Positions 1-11,244 are shown, counted from the stretch's first letter. The stretch is 64,000 bases of DNA from Glycine soja (GCF_004193775.1 NC_041004.1:31272411-31336410), one strand, 5' to 3'. Translations and numbers: made by a program. Notes: generated by a model from the letters alone, not told the origin.

Positions 1-717
1 ATGTAGGCTTATGCACTATAGACTTCCAGTAAAATTTTGGAGTCGATCCAACGGTTAACGAATTGGATCGAAGAAATTGTTACTGTGGTCTTTACGTGAG
101 AAAAGCTGTGATTTTGGTTGATGTGTTGAGCAGAGTTTTCTGCCTTTGCTCTGTTTTGCTTGGCTGTGATAGCTTGTGCTGTTTGAATGTTGTTTTGCTT
201 GGATGTTGTGGAAGCTTGAGAGGATTGATGGGGACCCGGTGTTGAGAGAAACGAGGATATGGGCTATGTGGGAGTACGTGAGCTCAATTGGAGGTGGGCA
301 ACAGGGGATGGTGGGTTTATGCGCGCATTGTGGATGAGGAAAGCTTGTTGTGCACCATCGCCCGACCGCCACCTAGTACCACATGTGATGGGTACCCCAT
401 AATCCTACAAGCTTGAGATGAGGAAGTGTTGAAGGGTGAAACTTCCTGCTTTTATTGTTGACCACAGAGTGGTACCTGGAGATATGTCGCGGGGGTCAGG
501 AGACCTTGGGGACGTCAGGTGGGGTGCTATTGCCCAAAACCAAGCTTGACCAATCCCGACCCAACCCGGGCATAGTCGGTCAGTGAGAACCTGTGATGTA
601 CCTAAGCAGGCGAGCTCCTGGCAGTCAACAGATAAAAGGAAAACAAGACCACAAAGCAAGGAGGCTTGTGGTGGCTGGTCAGCTGTGAATTTTGTGTAAT
701 ATGTGGATTGTGGCCTC
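1..717. other. Gene-free retroelement-like sequence
   Basis: No reading frame here resembles a known protein. The base composition is higher in GC than most of the window and the style resembles internal noncoding sequence of soybean Gypsy elements. It leads directly into the palindrome array that follows. Nothing else is supported. Confidence 0.4.
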
Positions 718-1113
718 TGGTAATCGATTACCAAGGGTGGGTAATCGATTACAAGGCTTAAAATTGAAGACAAGAGGCTAAGATGGTCTCTGGTAATCGA
801 TTACCAAGGGGTGTAATCGATTACCAGGCTTGAAAACGAGGTCAGGAAGCTAGGGAAGCCTCTGGTAATCGATTACCAAGGGGTGTAATCGATTACCAGG
901 CTTAAAAAGGGAACTGGGAGATGGTGGAAGCCTCTGGTAATCGATTACCAGCCTGTGTAATTGATTACACAGAGGAATGGGTCACTGGTAATCGATTACC
1001 AGGCATGTGTAATCGATTACACAGTGCATTATTGCATATTTCATGTCCTGAGGCTGTGTAATTCAAGTTTAGCCTCTGGTAATCGATTACCAAGGCTGTG
1101 TAATCGATTACCA
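718..1113. repeat. Array of twelve TAATCGATTA palindromes
   Basis: Twelve copies of the 16-base palindrome TGGTAATCGATTACCA or a close variant (GTGTAATCGATTACA, one with TAATTGATTA) lie at about 718, 741, 791, 812, 863, 884, 935, 956, 986, 1008, 1077 and 1098. They come in pairs: the two members of a pair start about 21-23 bases apart, and pairs are about 50-90 bases apart. Further copies occur in the solo LTR at 3,548-3,730. The motif is very common in soybean repeats. Because each copy is a perfect inverted repeat with an ATTA core on both strands it could bind a homeodomain dimer, but that is inference. Confidence 0.85.
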
Positions 1114-1236
1114 GAGATGAAAAGCCTTAAGATACCCTTTTTACTTGCATGTAATGGTTATGAGAAGCGTTGTGTTACTGCATAGTTAGATTCTTGTGAA
1201 AGAGTCTACCCCTTTCTCTTCTTTCTGTAGATCGTG

Positions 1237-1668
1237 ATGGCGGCGCAGCTAATCCGTGATCGAGTAGAGATGGAGTGCCTAGAGGGAGCTTGGGAGACCC
1301 TCGAAGGCAACACGAGGTGCCGATTTCGGGGCACCATTCGATTCACGGCTACTTCTTTGGTGCATCCAGATGAACCTGCACGGACGCTTCAGCGTACTGT
1401 GGAGTGGATACTACCCACGCCTACACCATATCGTCTAGTGGAGCCTGTTCAAGTGATCAAGGTAACGTCATCCGAGGAAGACCCTGAGGAGGACCTGGAG
1501 GAGCTACCTCCTGAGCCTGCTGTGGATGCCCTTGACTTTCTAGAGGGTGATGAGGATCCACTTCTTGAGGTGGATTCTCCCGAGGAAGTCATGTCGGCAT
1601 CTGAGGCAGACTCTACGGAGGATAGTGGCCCGAGGGAGATGGCGATCAGCGGAGGCTCTTCATCCTAG
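1237..1668 (+). CDS. Acidic retroelement-associated ORF of unknown function
   Basis: An open frame of 143 codons starts at the ATG at 1237 and ends at TAG 1666-1668. It begins just after a pyrimidine tract ending in CTGTAG, a good splice acceptor, so the true protein may start in an upstream exon. The first 75 residues are mixed in composition. The rest is strongly acidic, with runs of Glu and Asp and several SxEED and PEE motifs, and a Ser-rich C-terminus. No signal peptide, membrane segment or catalytic motif is visible. I recognise the style from unnamed ORFs in soybean Gypsy elements but cannot assign a function. It could be a late or env-position ORF of the element whose edge fills 1-2,200. 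Confidence 0.45.
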   Translation: MAAQLIRDRVEMECLEGAWETLEGNTRCRFRGTIRFTATSLVHPDEPARTLQRTVEWILPTPTPYRLVEPVQVIKVTSSEEDPEEDLEELPPEPAVDALDFLEGDEDPLLEVDSPEEVMSASEADSTEDSGPREMAISGGSSS

Positions 1669-2251
1669 TGGATAGCTTTTTGGATTAGTTTTGTATACTT
1701 TTTGAGGGTGGGTGTATCTAGGACTGACTGTTAGGTTTACTCTTTTGTTTTTGTATGGGTAGACCTGATGTATAGGAATTTGATGATTGTATACATGTGG
1801 CTGAAGCCACCACCATGGACACCTTTGCTCTGGATGACACTATATATTTTGTAAAAACTCCCATATTTTGGACAGCTTTAAATGATGAATGCGTTTATGC
1901 TCGATCTTGTTATTTGAAAAGAAAGCATTAGCAAATTTATTTGTAAAAGAGTTTATCGACCATATTTTATTCTTTTATTTTCATGTGACGACCTAAAGTA
2001 ATGGCTGGTACATTCTTCCTTTTGAAACAGCAAAATAGTTTAGAGATTATGAGCGGTAAGAAAGAAATGACTCCGAATAGAGTTGTGAACTGGCCATTCA
2101 GGACTCTGTAGTGAGGATTTTCCTTCTAAACCTAGTTATGGTGAAAAGAGAAAGAAATGAAAAAGAAAAAGAAGAAAAAAAAAATTTACCATGGTTTTTG
2201 TTATTTAAATTATTACTATTAAACCAGTCATTAATTTAGGGACGCCACAGT
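1669..2251. other. Noncoding, ends in a purine-rich tract
   Basis: AT-rich sequence without a supported gene. The tract at about 2,142-2,186 is almost pure A/G on the plus strand and could be a polypurine tract of a plus-strand retroelement, but no LTR start follows it clearly. Confidence 0.35.
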
Positions 2252-2404
2252 GAGGACATGTAGTCCTCGAAAGGTGAGGGTGAGGACGTGTTGTCCTCTG
2301 AAGGCAAGGACGTGTAGTCCTTTGAAGGTGATGACGTGTAGCCCTCTGATGGAGAGAACGTGTAGTCCTCTGAAGGTGAAGGTGTGAAGCCCTCTGAAGG
2401 TGAT
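2252..2404. repeat. 24-bp minisatellite, six units
   Basis: Six tandem units of about 24 bases with core GTGTAGTCCTCTGAAGGTGA lie end to end; the first two are expanded to about 30 and 27 bases. The units have diverged by several substitutions each. It lies in the 3' noncoding part of the Ogre-like element, where such arrays are known to arise. Confidence 0.85.
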
Positions 2405-2866
2405 AGGTACTAGTACCCAAGGGTTCACCCTTATGAGAAAGCAAGAGATCGACTCATCGAGAGGGTCGGTCATTCCAAATTCACACGATTGGATATTAGA
2501 TGTTGGAAATCTATGCAGTTAACATGATTTTTTGGGATGCAGATGCATGCAACCTTTGTCTTGAAATGTGGTAAATGCATACTTCATATGAAACAATGCA
2601 ATGTAATGGAAAGTTGTACAATGTTCATGACATTCTTTTCCTAATTTTTTTGGAAAACACAGATTGACTGTCCTTTTCAAAGAGGTGATAATTCATGCAA
2701 CCTCATCCTATCTTTTGTAAATCTTTCTGGGAACTCCCTCAGAGTGTATGTTCTGTTTGATTTAGTCACTTGACCATTTTTTGGAGTGACGGTGATGGAG
2801 CCATTTAATCAATCTATTGAAATCCCAGGGTTTGTCCCCCCCTTTTTTTTGTTCAAAAACATCGAC
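2405..2866. other. Retroelement 3' noncoding sequence
   Basis: No gene is visible. A pyrimidine run at about 2,833-2,850 would be a polypurine tract on the minus strand and is a candidate 3' priming site for the Ogre-like element. Confidence 0.3.
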
Positions 2867-3253
2867 GGGTGAGAACTTTTGATCTGCCCCTAGGTTCGCT
2901 TGAGGCTCATGCACGATGCCCCTCATTGCCCCAGTGTAAGGCTTTGACGTACCAATTGTTATCTTTCATCATGACCTTGTAGCAGGGAACCTATTGGGTG
3001 AGAACTTCTAATTTACCCCTAGGATTACTTGAGGCTCATGCGCGATGCCCCTCATTGCCCCAGTGTAGGGCTTTGAGGTATCCATCTTTGTTTTTCATCA
3101 TGACCTTGTAGCAGGGAACCTATTGGGTGAGAACTTCTAATCTGCCCTTAGGTTCGCTTGAGGTTTATGCATGGTGTCTTTCATTGCCCCAGTGTAGGGC
3201 TCTAAGGTATCCATCGTTGTTTTGTTTTCACAACCTTGTAGCAAGGGAGAATG
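2867..3253. repeat. 129-bp tandem repeat, three units
   Basis: Three direct units start at 2,867, 2,996 and 3,125, each opening with GGGTGAGAACTT and containing GCCCCAGTGTA and ACCTTGTAGCA. The first two are closer to each other than to the third. This is a satellite-like array in the 3' noncoding region of the Ogre-like element. Confidence 0.9.
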
Positions 3254-3348
3254 AAAGAAGCGGTTGATTCTTGCAAAAAGAATTTTCCAAGGGCGAGAAA
3301 TAGTTGAAGGATTTTTTTCAGTTGATGGATTAAGTCAAATGACTCCTA

Positions 3349-4405
3349 TGTAGAAGCAAGATGTTTTGATGATGCCAAATGATCAAGTGCTTCTAAGTTT
3401 TATTCGAGACAAGAATCCAAGAATCCAAGAAAATCAAGATATATGATCAAGTTGATCTCTAGAATCTTAGGAAGAAGTTTCCAAATTGAAAAAGCAAAAG
3501 GTTTGGCCCAAGAATTCTATCTAAATCATTTCAAATTGCTATTTACTCTCTGGTAATCGATTACCAGCAGCTGAAAATGTTTATAACAGTCACTAGAAAT
3601 TTGAATTCAAAATTTATAATATGCAATCGATTACACATGGATGGTAATTGATTACCAGCAGTTTATTGAACGTTTTAATTCAAATTTCAAAATTTGTAAT
3701 CGTTGACACAAGTCTTGTAATCGATTACCAGAGGGGATTTTCAGAAAATAATTTCCAAGAGTCACATCTATTCAAATGTTTTATGAATGGCCATCAAAGG
3801 TGACTTGGAAACACGAATTTAAAGAGAGTTTTCATTTCCCAAAAAGTTTTATCCTCTCAAAAGATTAAGAGTTTTTCTGAACTGAAATGTCTTTATCCTC
3901 TCAAAAAGATTCTTTGGTCAACCACTTGCATATTCAATAAGGAATTTTGATTGATCTTCATTGTACTATCTATCTCTTTTAAGAGAGATTTCTTCTTCTC
4001 TTCTTCTTATTTCTGAAAAGGGATTAAGAGACTGTGGGTCTCTTGTTGTAGAGGATTCCTGAACACAAGGGAAGGGTTGTCCCTGTGTGGTTCAAACTTT
4101 GTAAGAGGAATTTTACAAAGAGAGTGGAAAATCTCAAGTGGGTTGCTTGAGGACTGGACGTAGGCACGGGAAGTGGCCAAACCAGTATAAATCAAGTTTG
4201 CATTCCTCTCTTCCCTTAAACTTCTTTTATTTATTGCTATTTATCTTTTGCTTTAAAGAAGTTTATTTTAAATTGTCTTTTGAGTAATTCATGTTTAGGG
4301 GTGCATTGTTAATCCAAAAAGAGAGTGAAAGTTTAATTGGGGAATAGTCTTTGTATCTTAATTCAGCCCCCCCTTCTTAAGATAACTGAGGCCATTTGTC
4401 CAACA
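3349..4405 (+). mobile_element. Solo LTR with exact target-site duplication
   Basis: A 1,057-bp segment starts TGTAGAAGCAAG and ends TTTGTCCAACA, so it has the TG...CA ends of an LTR. It is flanked on both sides by TCCTA (3,344-3,348 and 4,406-4,410), a perfect 5-bp target duplication. There is no internal coding region, so it is a solo LTR left by LTR-LTR recombination. It carries several TAATCGATTA motifs and, near its end, a C-rich AGCCCCCCCTTCTTAAG tract. A related LTR is present at 24,952-26,784. The strand is given by the TG-to-CA reading and could be reversed. Confidence 0.88.
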
Positions 4406-4883
4406 TCCTATTCTTGATAACTCACTTTTCTCTAGAAAGACAAACTTTCTGGAATGATAAAATGAGGTCACATGAACGTCTTGAAAACACAGTCAATCAA
4501 ATGCCGTTTTTTTCTTTTTGAACACTTTTTTTTTTAACTTATTTGTTTTGAACTTTACTCGTTGTTTTATGGCACCCCCACCAAATGTGTAGCACGAGTA
4601 ATTTCTGATTGAACGGTCTTGGAAGTCAACACTCAGGAGCGCATGTCACTTTGAGCAAACAAACCAATGGCTTACACTCACATTCCGGTGGAAGTTGAAT
4701 AAGCAAAGATGTGTTTGTGAAAGGATGAGAGAGACAAGGATGTCAAATTCATCCATTATTTAGCATTGTAATTGTGGTTTACAATAATGGCATAAACTTG
4801 AAAATCCTGATGAGTCATTAGAGACATCTAACAACAGCTTTCAAAATTGCCCCATGTGTGGTGTCGTTTGTCAATGTTAGGAT
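4406..4883. other. Ogre-like noncoding sequence after gag
   Basis: On the minus strand this follows gag directly and carries no pol motif. It looks like element 3' noncoding DNA brought next to gag by the internal deletion. No other feature is seen. Confidence 0.4.
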
Positions 4884-6660
4884 TCACACGCGATTCTCCT
4901 CGAATTTCAGCCAGCCCGCATCAATTAGACTTTGCACCTTACGCTTCAGGGTCATACAATGCTCAATGGAATGCCCCGGGGCTCCTCCATGATAAGCACA
5001 CATTGCGTTCGAGTCGTATCCTCGGACAAATGGAGGTGGAGGAAACCTAGCAGGGGTTACAGCTACCATTGCATTATCAAGTAGATATGGGAGCAAGTCA
5101 GAATAGGACACCAGAATTGGGGTGAATTCTATAGGCTTTTTCGCTGCAAAATTCCTTCCTTCATTGGTGTTTTGGTTCGTGCTAAAGGTGGTGTTCGTCA
5201 TTGGAAGTGCGGTAGATAGGTTTTGTGGTTGATTTTGGGATGGCCTTTGTGGATAACTGGGTGGTGGGTAAGGAGAAGGTTTGTTATTGGCTGAGTAATG
5301 ACATTGTTGGGTTAGTGGGAAACTTGGCCGTATAGGAATGGCAGTCACAACATGGGTTTCTCCCTTCTTCTAATCCTCTTTATTTGCCCCAGTTTTTCTC
5401 TTTCGTCCAAGCAAGGTGATTAAATTTTCCTCTTTTCATACCTACTTTGATCCTTTCGTCGGTGAAAACTAAATCAGCAAAGCTTGAAGGTGTGTAGCCC
5501 ACCATCTTTTCGTAGTAGAAAACTGGTAATATGTCTACTATCATTGTTATTATTTCTTTCTCCGTCATTGAGGTGCCACTTGAGCTGCCAGGCCTCTCCA
5601 CCTTTGGGTGTATTCTTTGAAAGATTCATGCCCCTTTTGGCACATGTTCTGTAGTTGCATCCTATCCGGAGACATTATACTGACACTGCCTAATGAAGGC
5701 AACCATTAGGTCTTTCCAAGAATGGACTCGGGAAGGTTCCAATTTAGTGTACCAGGTAACAGCTACCCCAGTAAGACTTTCTTGGAAGGAATGTATCAGC
5801 AATTCCTCATCTTTTGTGTATGCCCCCATCTTCCGACAATGCATCTTTAGATGGTTCTTGGGGCAAGTAGTCCCCTTGTACTTGTCAAAGTCCAACACCT
5901 TGAACTTGGGAGGGGTGATGGTATTGGGTACTAGGAACAACTCTTCTAGGTTAGCAAAGGCATAATCTTTACCTCTTTCAATGGCCCTGAACCTTTCCTC
6001 TAGATGATCCAACTTTCCCATTTCAGCCATAGCAGGAGGGGCTCTTCCCACCACAAAATGCAAGGGTTGTGGTTGTGGGCGAAACTAAAGGCCCTTCAAA
6101 GTGTTTTGCAGGAGTATACCACCAACTGCTCACCCTTTAGTGGCATATCTGAGGCAAGGCTCGAAGTTGGCTAGATGGTGGTGGGGCATTCCATGTGTCT
6201 CCCCCATGGGTTGAGAGATATGTGCATGATCAGCTTGAGGTTATTGGCTCTCAATGAGTATCGGAGCGGAGTTATTGACATTCTCATTGGGAGTGTACAC
6301 CACATTGGGTGGTGTATAGTTGGAAGGCAAGCCATATGGCGTGAAGGCGTGCTCGTTTTGAATTTGCACATCATGGGGCCATTCGTACTTCCCAAATCCT
6401 TGCCTACCATAGCTAAGGTTGGATGATTTATTTGGTTGAGGCTAGATGGGGCATCGGGTTTACCTTAGCAACAGCCCTTGTAGCGGCAACTGTAGCTGCA
6501 TTGGCTTCCATTATCTTCTTCATGCTCATTATTGCCTCCATCATTGTAGCCATTTGCTCTTTCATGGCCTCCATGTCAGCCTTCATCTACTCTTGCACCT
6601 CCTTTACTTCACCCATTACTCTAGCTCTAGCACGAGTTCGGTAAGGGCGCCGTAAAGCAT
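4884..6660 (-). pseudogene. Gag polyprotein of Ogre-like element, broken
   Basis: Three collinear minus-strand blocks (6,063-5,662; 5,601-5,380; 5,348-4,884) plus degenerate upstream sequence to about 6,660 make a plant Gypsy gag. The upstream part encodes a Met/Glu/Lys-rich coiled coil (about 6,610-6,480). The central block has the retrotransposon gag core, with LDFDKYKGT, a helical stretch ending VTWYTKL and the W-K-D-L segment. The next has EMITMIV-like and VFYYEKMVGY segments. The last has a Pro/Gln-rich linker, then EFTPI..SYSDLLPYLLDN and a single Cys/His knuckle-like motif CAYHGGAPGHSIEHC near the C-terminus. At least one stop and one frameshift separate the blocks. Capsid function is inferred from the family; this copy cannot make an intact protein. 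Confidence 0.8.
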
Positions 6661-7605
6661 GTTTTATAACAATGATTAAGTTCATTTTTTTTACTTTATT
6701 TTATTTTTTCATTTTTTTTTTATTTTTTTCAAGGAAAGAATGCAATGAGCAATGCAACCAATGAAAAGCATGGATGTATGTGAATGATGCACAATTGAAG
6801 TATTGCGAATTTTTATGCAGGACATGGGGTTAAATCAATTTAGATTTTCAACATGGTCCATGACATCTTTGTCAAGGTGAAACTGGAAGTAACAAGGACA
6901 TCAACAGTCCTAAATGTGTTTGGCAGTAGATGAAGTAGTGATGTAACCCGATCCATCTTTTGCCCCAATTTTTGCAAGATGGTTACTTCCATACTTCAAC
7001 TTGACTTGATGAACGGGTTTCATAAAAGCACGAGCTTGGTTCAACCCCATAATCCAATATTTTGACAACATTTCATAGAGACGAAAGACTCAAGAACACG
7101 CATGCTATGCATGGAAAATGTAATTATGAGATTGAGATGCCCAAAGAAACATCATTTCCTAGTTAACCACGCATTAGGTACCATGTTCAATCATGGGTTT
7201 ATGATCCTAACATGGTTGGCTCATGGTATCGAATATATGCAACTAAGAATGCAGCGTGAATTTTCATGCTTTTTTTTTGTTTTAGTTTTGCAGAGGAAAA
7301 TGCAAGGATCATGCATGAGCGAACAAGAAAACAAAAGGTATGCAGTTTGTAGAACAAAAAGTATGTTGAACGCATATGCATGATGATGAAATGCCTCATG
7401 CAAAATGTGATGCTGGAATATGATAACAGACAAATGCAGGAACGATATGTTCATTATGATGCCATGAAGAGATGCTTATGCATGCTAGAGATAAAATGCG
7501 GGAGTGATTTGATTCGCACTGATCTTTGGAGTAAAAACACGGGATAAACTCATTTTATTCAGAAAGTTTATAACTAGTCAAGATCTGAGCGACAATACAA
7601 ACTTC
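6661..7605. other. Spacer between ORF1 and gag of the Ogre-like element
   Basis: T-rich runs at about 6,680-6,730 and AT-rich DNA without a supported reading frame. In Ogre elements the ORF1-gag spacer is normally noncoding. Confidence 0.45.
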
Positions 7606-9479
7606 CTAGCGGTTTCTAATTATATGGGCCATTAGATCTATCATATGCTGACAATAGCCGAGAAGTCCATGGATCTCCTCGGGGGCAGAGTAGGTGTCTG
7701 CCATTGCTTTGGCCTTGGCTAGCAATCGGGGAAGTTCTTGACTGCCGTTCAAGGTAAGAGCAAACCGGTCCATCCACATCGTTGCTTCTTGATGTAACGA
7801 GTCGATCACCCTTCCTCTAGCCTCCTTTTCCGGGTACACTCGGGCATACTCGTCCGCCACTTTGTGCTCGTGGGCCGTGGCTAGATTTAATTCTTCTTGG
7901 TATTTGCTAACGATAGCTAACATGTTGGTCTCTGTCTTGCATAACCGCTGAGACAAACTTCTCTTGGACCTTGAGCAAACCTTCAACTCATCTTTCAAGA
8001 TCAAACTGTCTACTCGTGATTGGTCCCTTTCCTCTCTCCGGAGCTTAAGCTCGCTGTTGCTACCCCACAGAGTCCCTCGGAACTTGTTCCAGCCGCATTC
8101 TTCCCTACAAGCCCTCTCGGTTTCTTGTTCCAAGGCTTTGGTGGTAGCCACATTTACATCTCTCAGTTCGGTATTCTCTTTTCGGATTTTCAAAGCTGCT
8201 AATTCGAACCTTTCTTTAACTGTTTGGGCTTGCTTGAGTTCCGTCCTAAGGGCCTGCACCTCTTCGTCTTCCTCTGGTGCCTCAACTTCCTCTCTTTTAT
8301 CGGTTCTCAAACTTGGAAGCCAATCCAAACCTTGCACGTGGGTTTTTAACCACTTACGATAGCCACCGATGGGCCCATTGTTACTGCCCCTGAGTTCCTT
8401 GTCCTTCTTTTGCAACACCTCCCATGCCTTGCGGACCTTCTGAAGTGTCTCCACGTTGGTCTTATTGAAACCTCATGAAATGACAGGCGTAAGCTCATCC
8501 TCTAGTGGCGCCCCTTTCATAGGGTAGCCAAGTTGTCTTATAGCAAGAACGGGATTGTAGCTGATGCAACCCCTCGTCCCCATCAAGGGAACATTTGGAA
8601 ATCCTCCGCATGAAATAAGAACTTCGGTTCTTCCTTCCTTCCATCGAGGGAACCAGTTGACAAATGTTCCTTCTTTGCTTGCTAAGAGTTGGTCCCAATT
8701 TGCCCTTCCTTTCTCTGTGCATGAACGGTGGCTTTCTAGCGGGCAAGTATGCCTCACCTCTTGGTGAAAAAGGTGTGAAACTAACCATACATAAAGAGCT
8801 GGAGTACAGCAAACAATCCTTGTATTGCTCTTTTCACATCTTCGGTCGAAGGTTTCATATAGGTCGGCTAGCATAGCGACAACCGAGCTTTCCTTGTGGT
8901 TATGATAGGCGAGAAAAGCGTCGATCGCTGCCAGGTCCACCAACCCATCCACATTCGGAAAGAGGACTCCTCTGAAAATCAACAGTGCGAGAATATCTAT
9001 GAACGGGGCCCATTCGCCTTTACCTGCCAAGTTTCTTGCTTTTGCCTTCAAACACTTTCTCGGTATCCCAACCACCCCATTTTTGACTTGCTTCCTGTGG
9101 TCTAATTCCTGCGTCGAGATTTGGACTATCTTGGAAATTCTAGCTAATGAGGGATAGAACCCTAAGAAGAGGTATGGTTTCCTTCCCCCTAGAGGGCATC
9201 CTAGGATCTCTTCAAATTCTTCTACAATAGGTGATAGCTGGAAGTCCCCAAAGGTGAAGCACCTCAACGACTGATCATAATAGGGGCGAGGGAGGCAATG
9301 GCCTCTGTAGAGACTTCTACCATGGCTAGGTCCCAGATTTTACTGTAAGCTTTGCAAAAATCTTGCCGCTGGAGCTGACCCATTAACTGCCCTAACTCTT
9401 TTAGACCGGTGATCCCTATGCTCTTGACCTTGACTTGAAAGAACCTCTTTTTAAGCGAAGGTGTTTGACTTGATCCCAT
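7606..9479 (-). pseudogene. Ogre ORF1 (DUF7745-type domain plus coiled coil), broken
   Basis: Three adjoining minus-strand frames (9,479-9,264; 9,267-8,473; 8,454-7,606) form one former protein of about 620 residues. The first two carry a globular domain that I associate with the DUF7745 domain of soybean Ogre-type elements, with RCFTFGDFQLSPIVEEFE near its start and PYLFLGFYPSLARIS further on. The last is a long Glu/Lys/Arg-rich coiled coil (roughly residues 50-230 of its 282). A one-base frameshift lies near 9,270 and a premature TGA (CGA to TGA type) lies near 8,473. The function of ORF1 in Ogre elements is unknown. Position upstream of gag fits the family. Confidence 0.75.
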
Positions 9480-10330
9480 GTTTTACTAAAGTGAACAAAA
9501 ATCGGTGCGAATCAAAACTCTGGCATCTATCATGAGTGGAATGGATGAATGCATGAAGAAATGCATATGACATAGATGCAATTTATGAATACGGGAGCCC
9601 GGGAAATTGTCTCCTTCTTAGATACAACGTCTTGGGGTAGCAAAGTGCCCGACTTATGTATTTAAGAAGGTGGCACGGACCCTCCGTTGGTTTGCCAAAC
9701 AGAGGGGATCGAAACAGAATCCGTGCGTGATGCATATGCGAAAGGCGCAACGCGGGAGTGTACAATATGACAATATTCACAAAATATAAGCAAAAGGGTG
9801 CATGACGCTTATGCATGGCAGTGTGAAAAAATGGCACGCAGCATGTCCGCTTCGTGCCCCTATTCAAGGGACCTATATGGGAGAGAGCTAAAAAGGTTTT
9901 TAGTGATAATCCCCAAGGTGGTCATATCTCTCTTGATGGTCTCTAAAGGTATCATCCTCTTCGAAGAACATATTGCAGCAGTAGGGACTACTAGCAATAA
10001 TATGTTTTCAAAGAGAAAAACTCTAGATGAGGCTTCACTGTAATCAAGCAAGTCGGAGACCTAGCATGATCACAGATTCACCTCCACTCCTTATGTTCCC
10101 ACGAACCCGAGTATAGGGCCCTTTTTCAACTCACCGTGTGTGCAAATAGTGTTGGTGTTTGTGTGCATCAAATGAATAAATATTTACCTCATGCATACAT
10201 TTTAAAATGTACTAAAAGCATCAAAGAGTTATATATACAAGAACATAAGAAAAATAAAGGGAAACCATCAAAGGAGAAAGTCATGATAGAACATTGCACA
10301 AGATTAATTGGCCTAACTCTCAAAAAATAG
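9480..10330. other. Leader region of the Ogre-like element
   Basis: Lies between the primer site and ORF1 on the minus strand. No supported coding sequence. Confidence 0.45.
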
Positions 10331-10348
10331 TCCCCAGTGGAGTCGCCA
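10331..10348 (-). other. Primer binding site candidate (tRNA-Arg type)
   Basis: The minus strand reads TGGCGACTCCACTGGGGA directly after the LTR-like end. It starts with the TGG that pairs to a tRNA CCA end and resembles the TGGCGACTCC-type primer sites I recall for Ogre/Tat elements. A second, partial TGGCGACTCC copy lies near 10,424. The tRNA identity was not checked. Confidence 0.6.
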
Positions 10349-10659
10349 ACTATCGCCACCTACCCTTCGGCGGGAGGGCGACGCGTGACTCACGGGTGCG
10401 TGTTCCAAGAAAGGAGTACGTGCGGAGTCGCCACCAACGTTTATTTGAGGAAAATGTCGGAAAAATCGGAAAAGACGTGGTCTACACATTTTAAGTGAAA
10501 GGTTCGGGAGTTGTATTTACATACGGGGAAGGTATTAGCACCCCACATGTCTCGGAACTTCACAAATTGCCCAACGATGGGTGCCAAATACCTCGAAGTG
10601 GTCAAACGAGGGTCGCATCCCAACAAAGGATGGTCCCTGGACGAAATTAGGGTATGACA
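10349..10659 (-). repeat. LTR-like terminal sequence of the Ogre-like element
   Basis: On the minus strand it starts TGTCATACCCTAATTT and runs 311 bases to the primer site, with a GC-rich inverted-repeat-like segment near 10,350-10,400. No matching second LTR was found in the window. 311 bp is short for Ogre, so this may be only part of an LTR or a diverged one. The right border at 10,659/10,660 is abrupt. Confidence 0.5.
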
Positions 10660-10844
10660 GGTCAATTTTTATGTTGAATTGGGTTTGTGAATGATTACCT
10701 GAAATGAGAAAAAAGGGTTCAAAGTGTTGAATCTGAGAATACAGTTTTGCACATGTCTTGCACATAAAAGTGAATTTATTTGACTGCAAGTTTGCACATG
10801 TCTTGTAGATTGTATGTAGTACACCAATAGTAGTACAAAGCAGA

Positions 10845-11010
10845 ATGATTCTATTTGGATCCCAACTCAAGATTCAAAATCATCCTCCCCTGCCTCATGC
10901 AACACTATCTCCTAAATCTGTTTTTGGGTGTGCCAATTCAACTTTTGAAACCTCTAAATCTCTAAGAGTTTTCTATGCTAGTGAAATGGAGCTTTCAGAG
11001 GACTACACTT
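10845..11010 (+). pseudogene. FLZ (DUF581) zinc-finger gene fragment
   Basis: The frame from the ATG at 10,845 encodes a Ser/Pro-rich stretch, then SLRVFYASEMELSEDYT. The E-L-S-E-D-Y-T segment is the conserved lead-in of FCS-like zinc finger proteins (FLZ, DUF581), plant SnRK1-associated adaptors. The sequence departs from the family right after YT at about 11,010, so the Cys-rich finger itself is missing. Only the N-terminal part was captured. The short repeats GTTTTGCACATGTCTTG at about 10,733, 10,790 and 11,043 surround it. The match is short, so the call is moderate. Confidence 0.5.
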
Positions 11011-11244
11011 GGAGTTTTCTCTGCTTTTGGGTGTGCTAATTCAGTTTTGCACATGTCTTGTAGACTGGAGGATATAAGGTTCTTAATTATGAATTTGCTA
11101 GGTGATGAGACATGGCTTTTATAAAGTTCCTATGGGTTCAAGACACAAAATAGATTTTTGGTTCTAGTTAGTTTGCTTTAACCATTGCAGTAAAATCAGA
11201 ATTGTTGCATAGTAAAATGTTAAGTTTTCTTTTATTTCTTACAG

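Larger units (their letters stand above)
2200..10659 (-). mobile_element. Ogre/Tat-like Gypsy retrotransposon, pol-deleted, minus strand
   Basis: Read on the minus strand the order is LTR-like end (10,659-10,349), primer binding site (10,348-10,331), leader, ORF1 (9,479-7,606), spacer, gag (about 6,660-4,884), then noncoding sequence with minisatellites. An extra ORF before gag and a tandem-repeat-rich 3' noncoding region are hallmarks of Ogre elements. No protease, reverse transcriptase, RNase H or integrase can be found: gag runs within a few codons into noncoding sequence near 4,860. This is therefore an internally deleted, non-autonomous copy. The second LTR was not found in the window, so the left border is approximate. 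A solo LTR of another family is inserted at 3,349-4,405. Confidence 0.65.

Noticed and set aside
63..773. Several frames of 60-120 codons on both strands.
   Set aside because: No similarity to known proteins, low-complexity composition and overlap on opposite strands. Treated as chance frames in retroelement DNA.
718..1113. Regularly spaced short repeats that might suggest a CRISPR array.
   Set aside because: Spacers are not of uniform length and resemble one another, the repeat is a perfect palindrome common in soybean repeats, and the window is clearly plant nuclear DNA.
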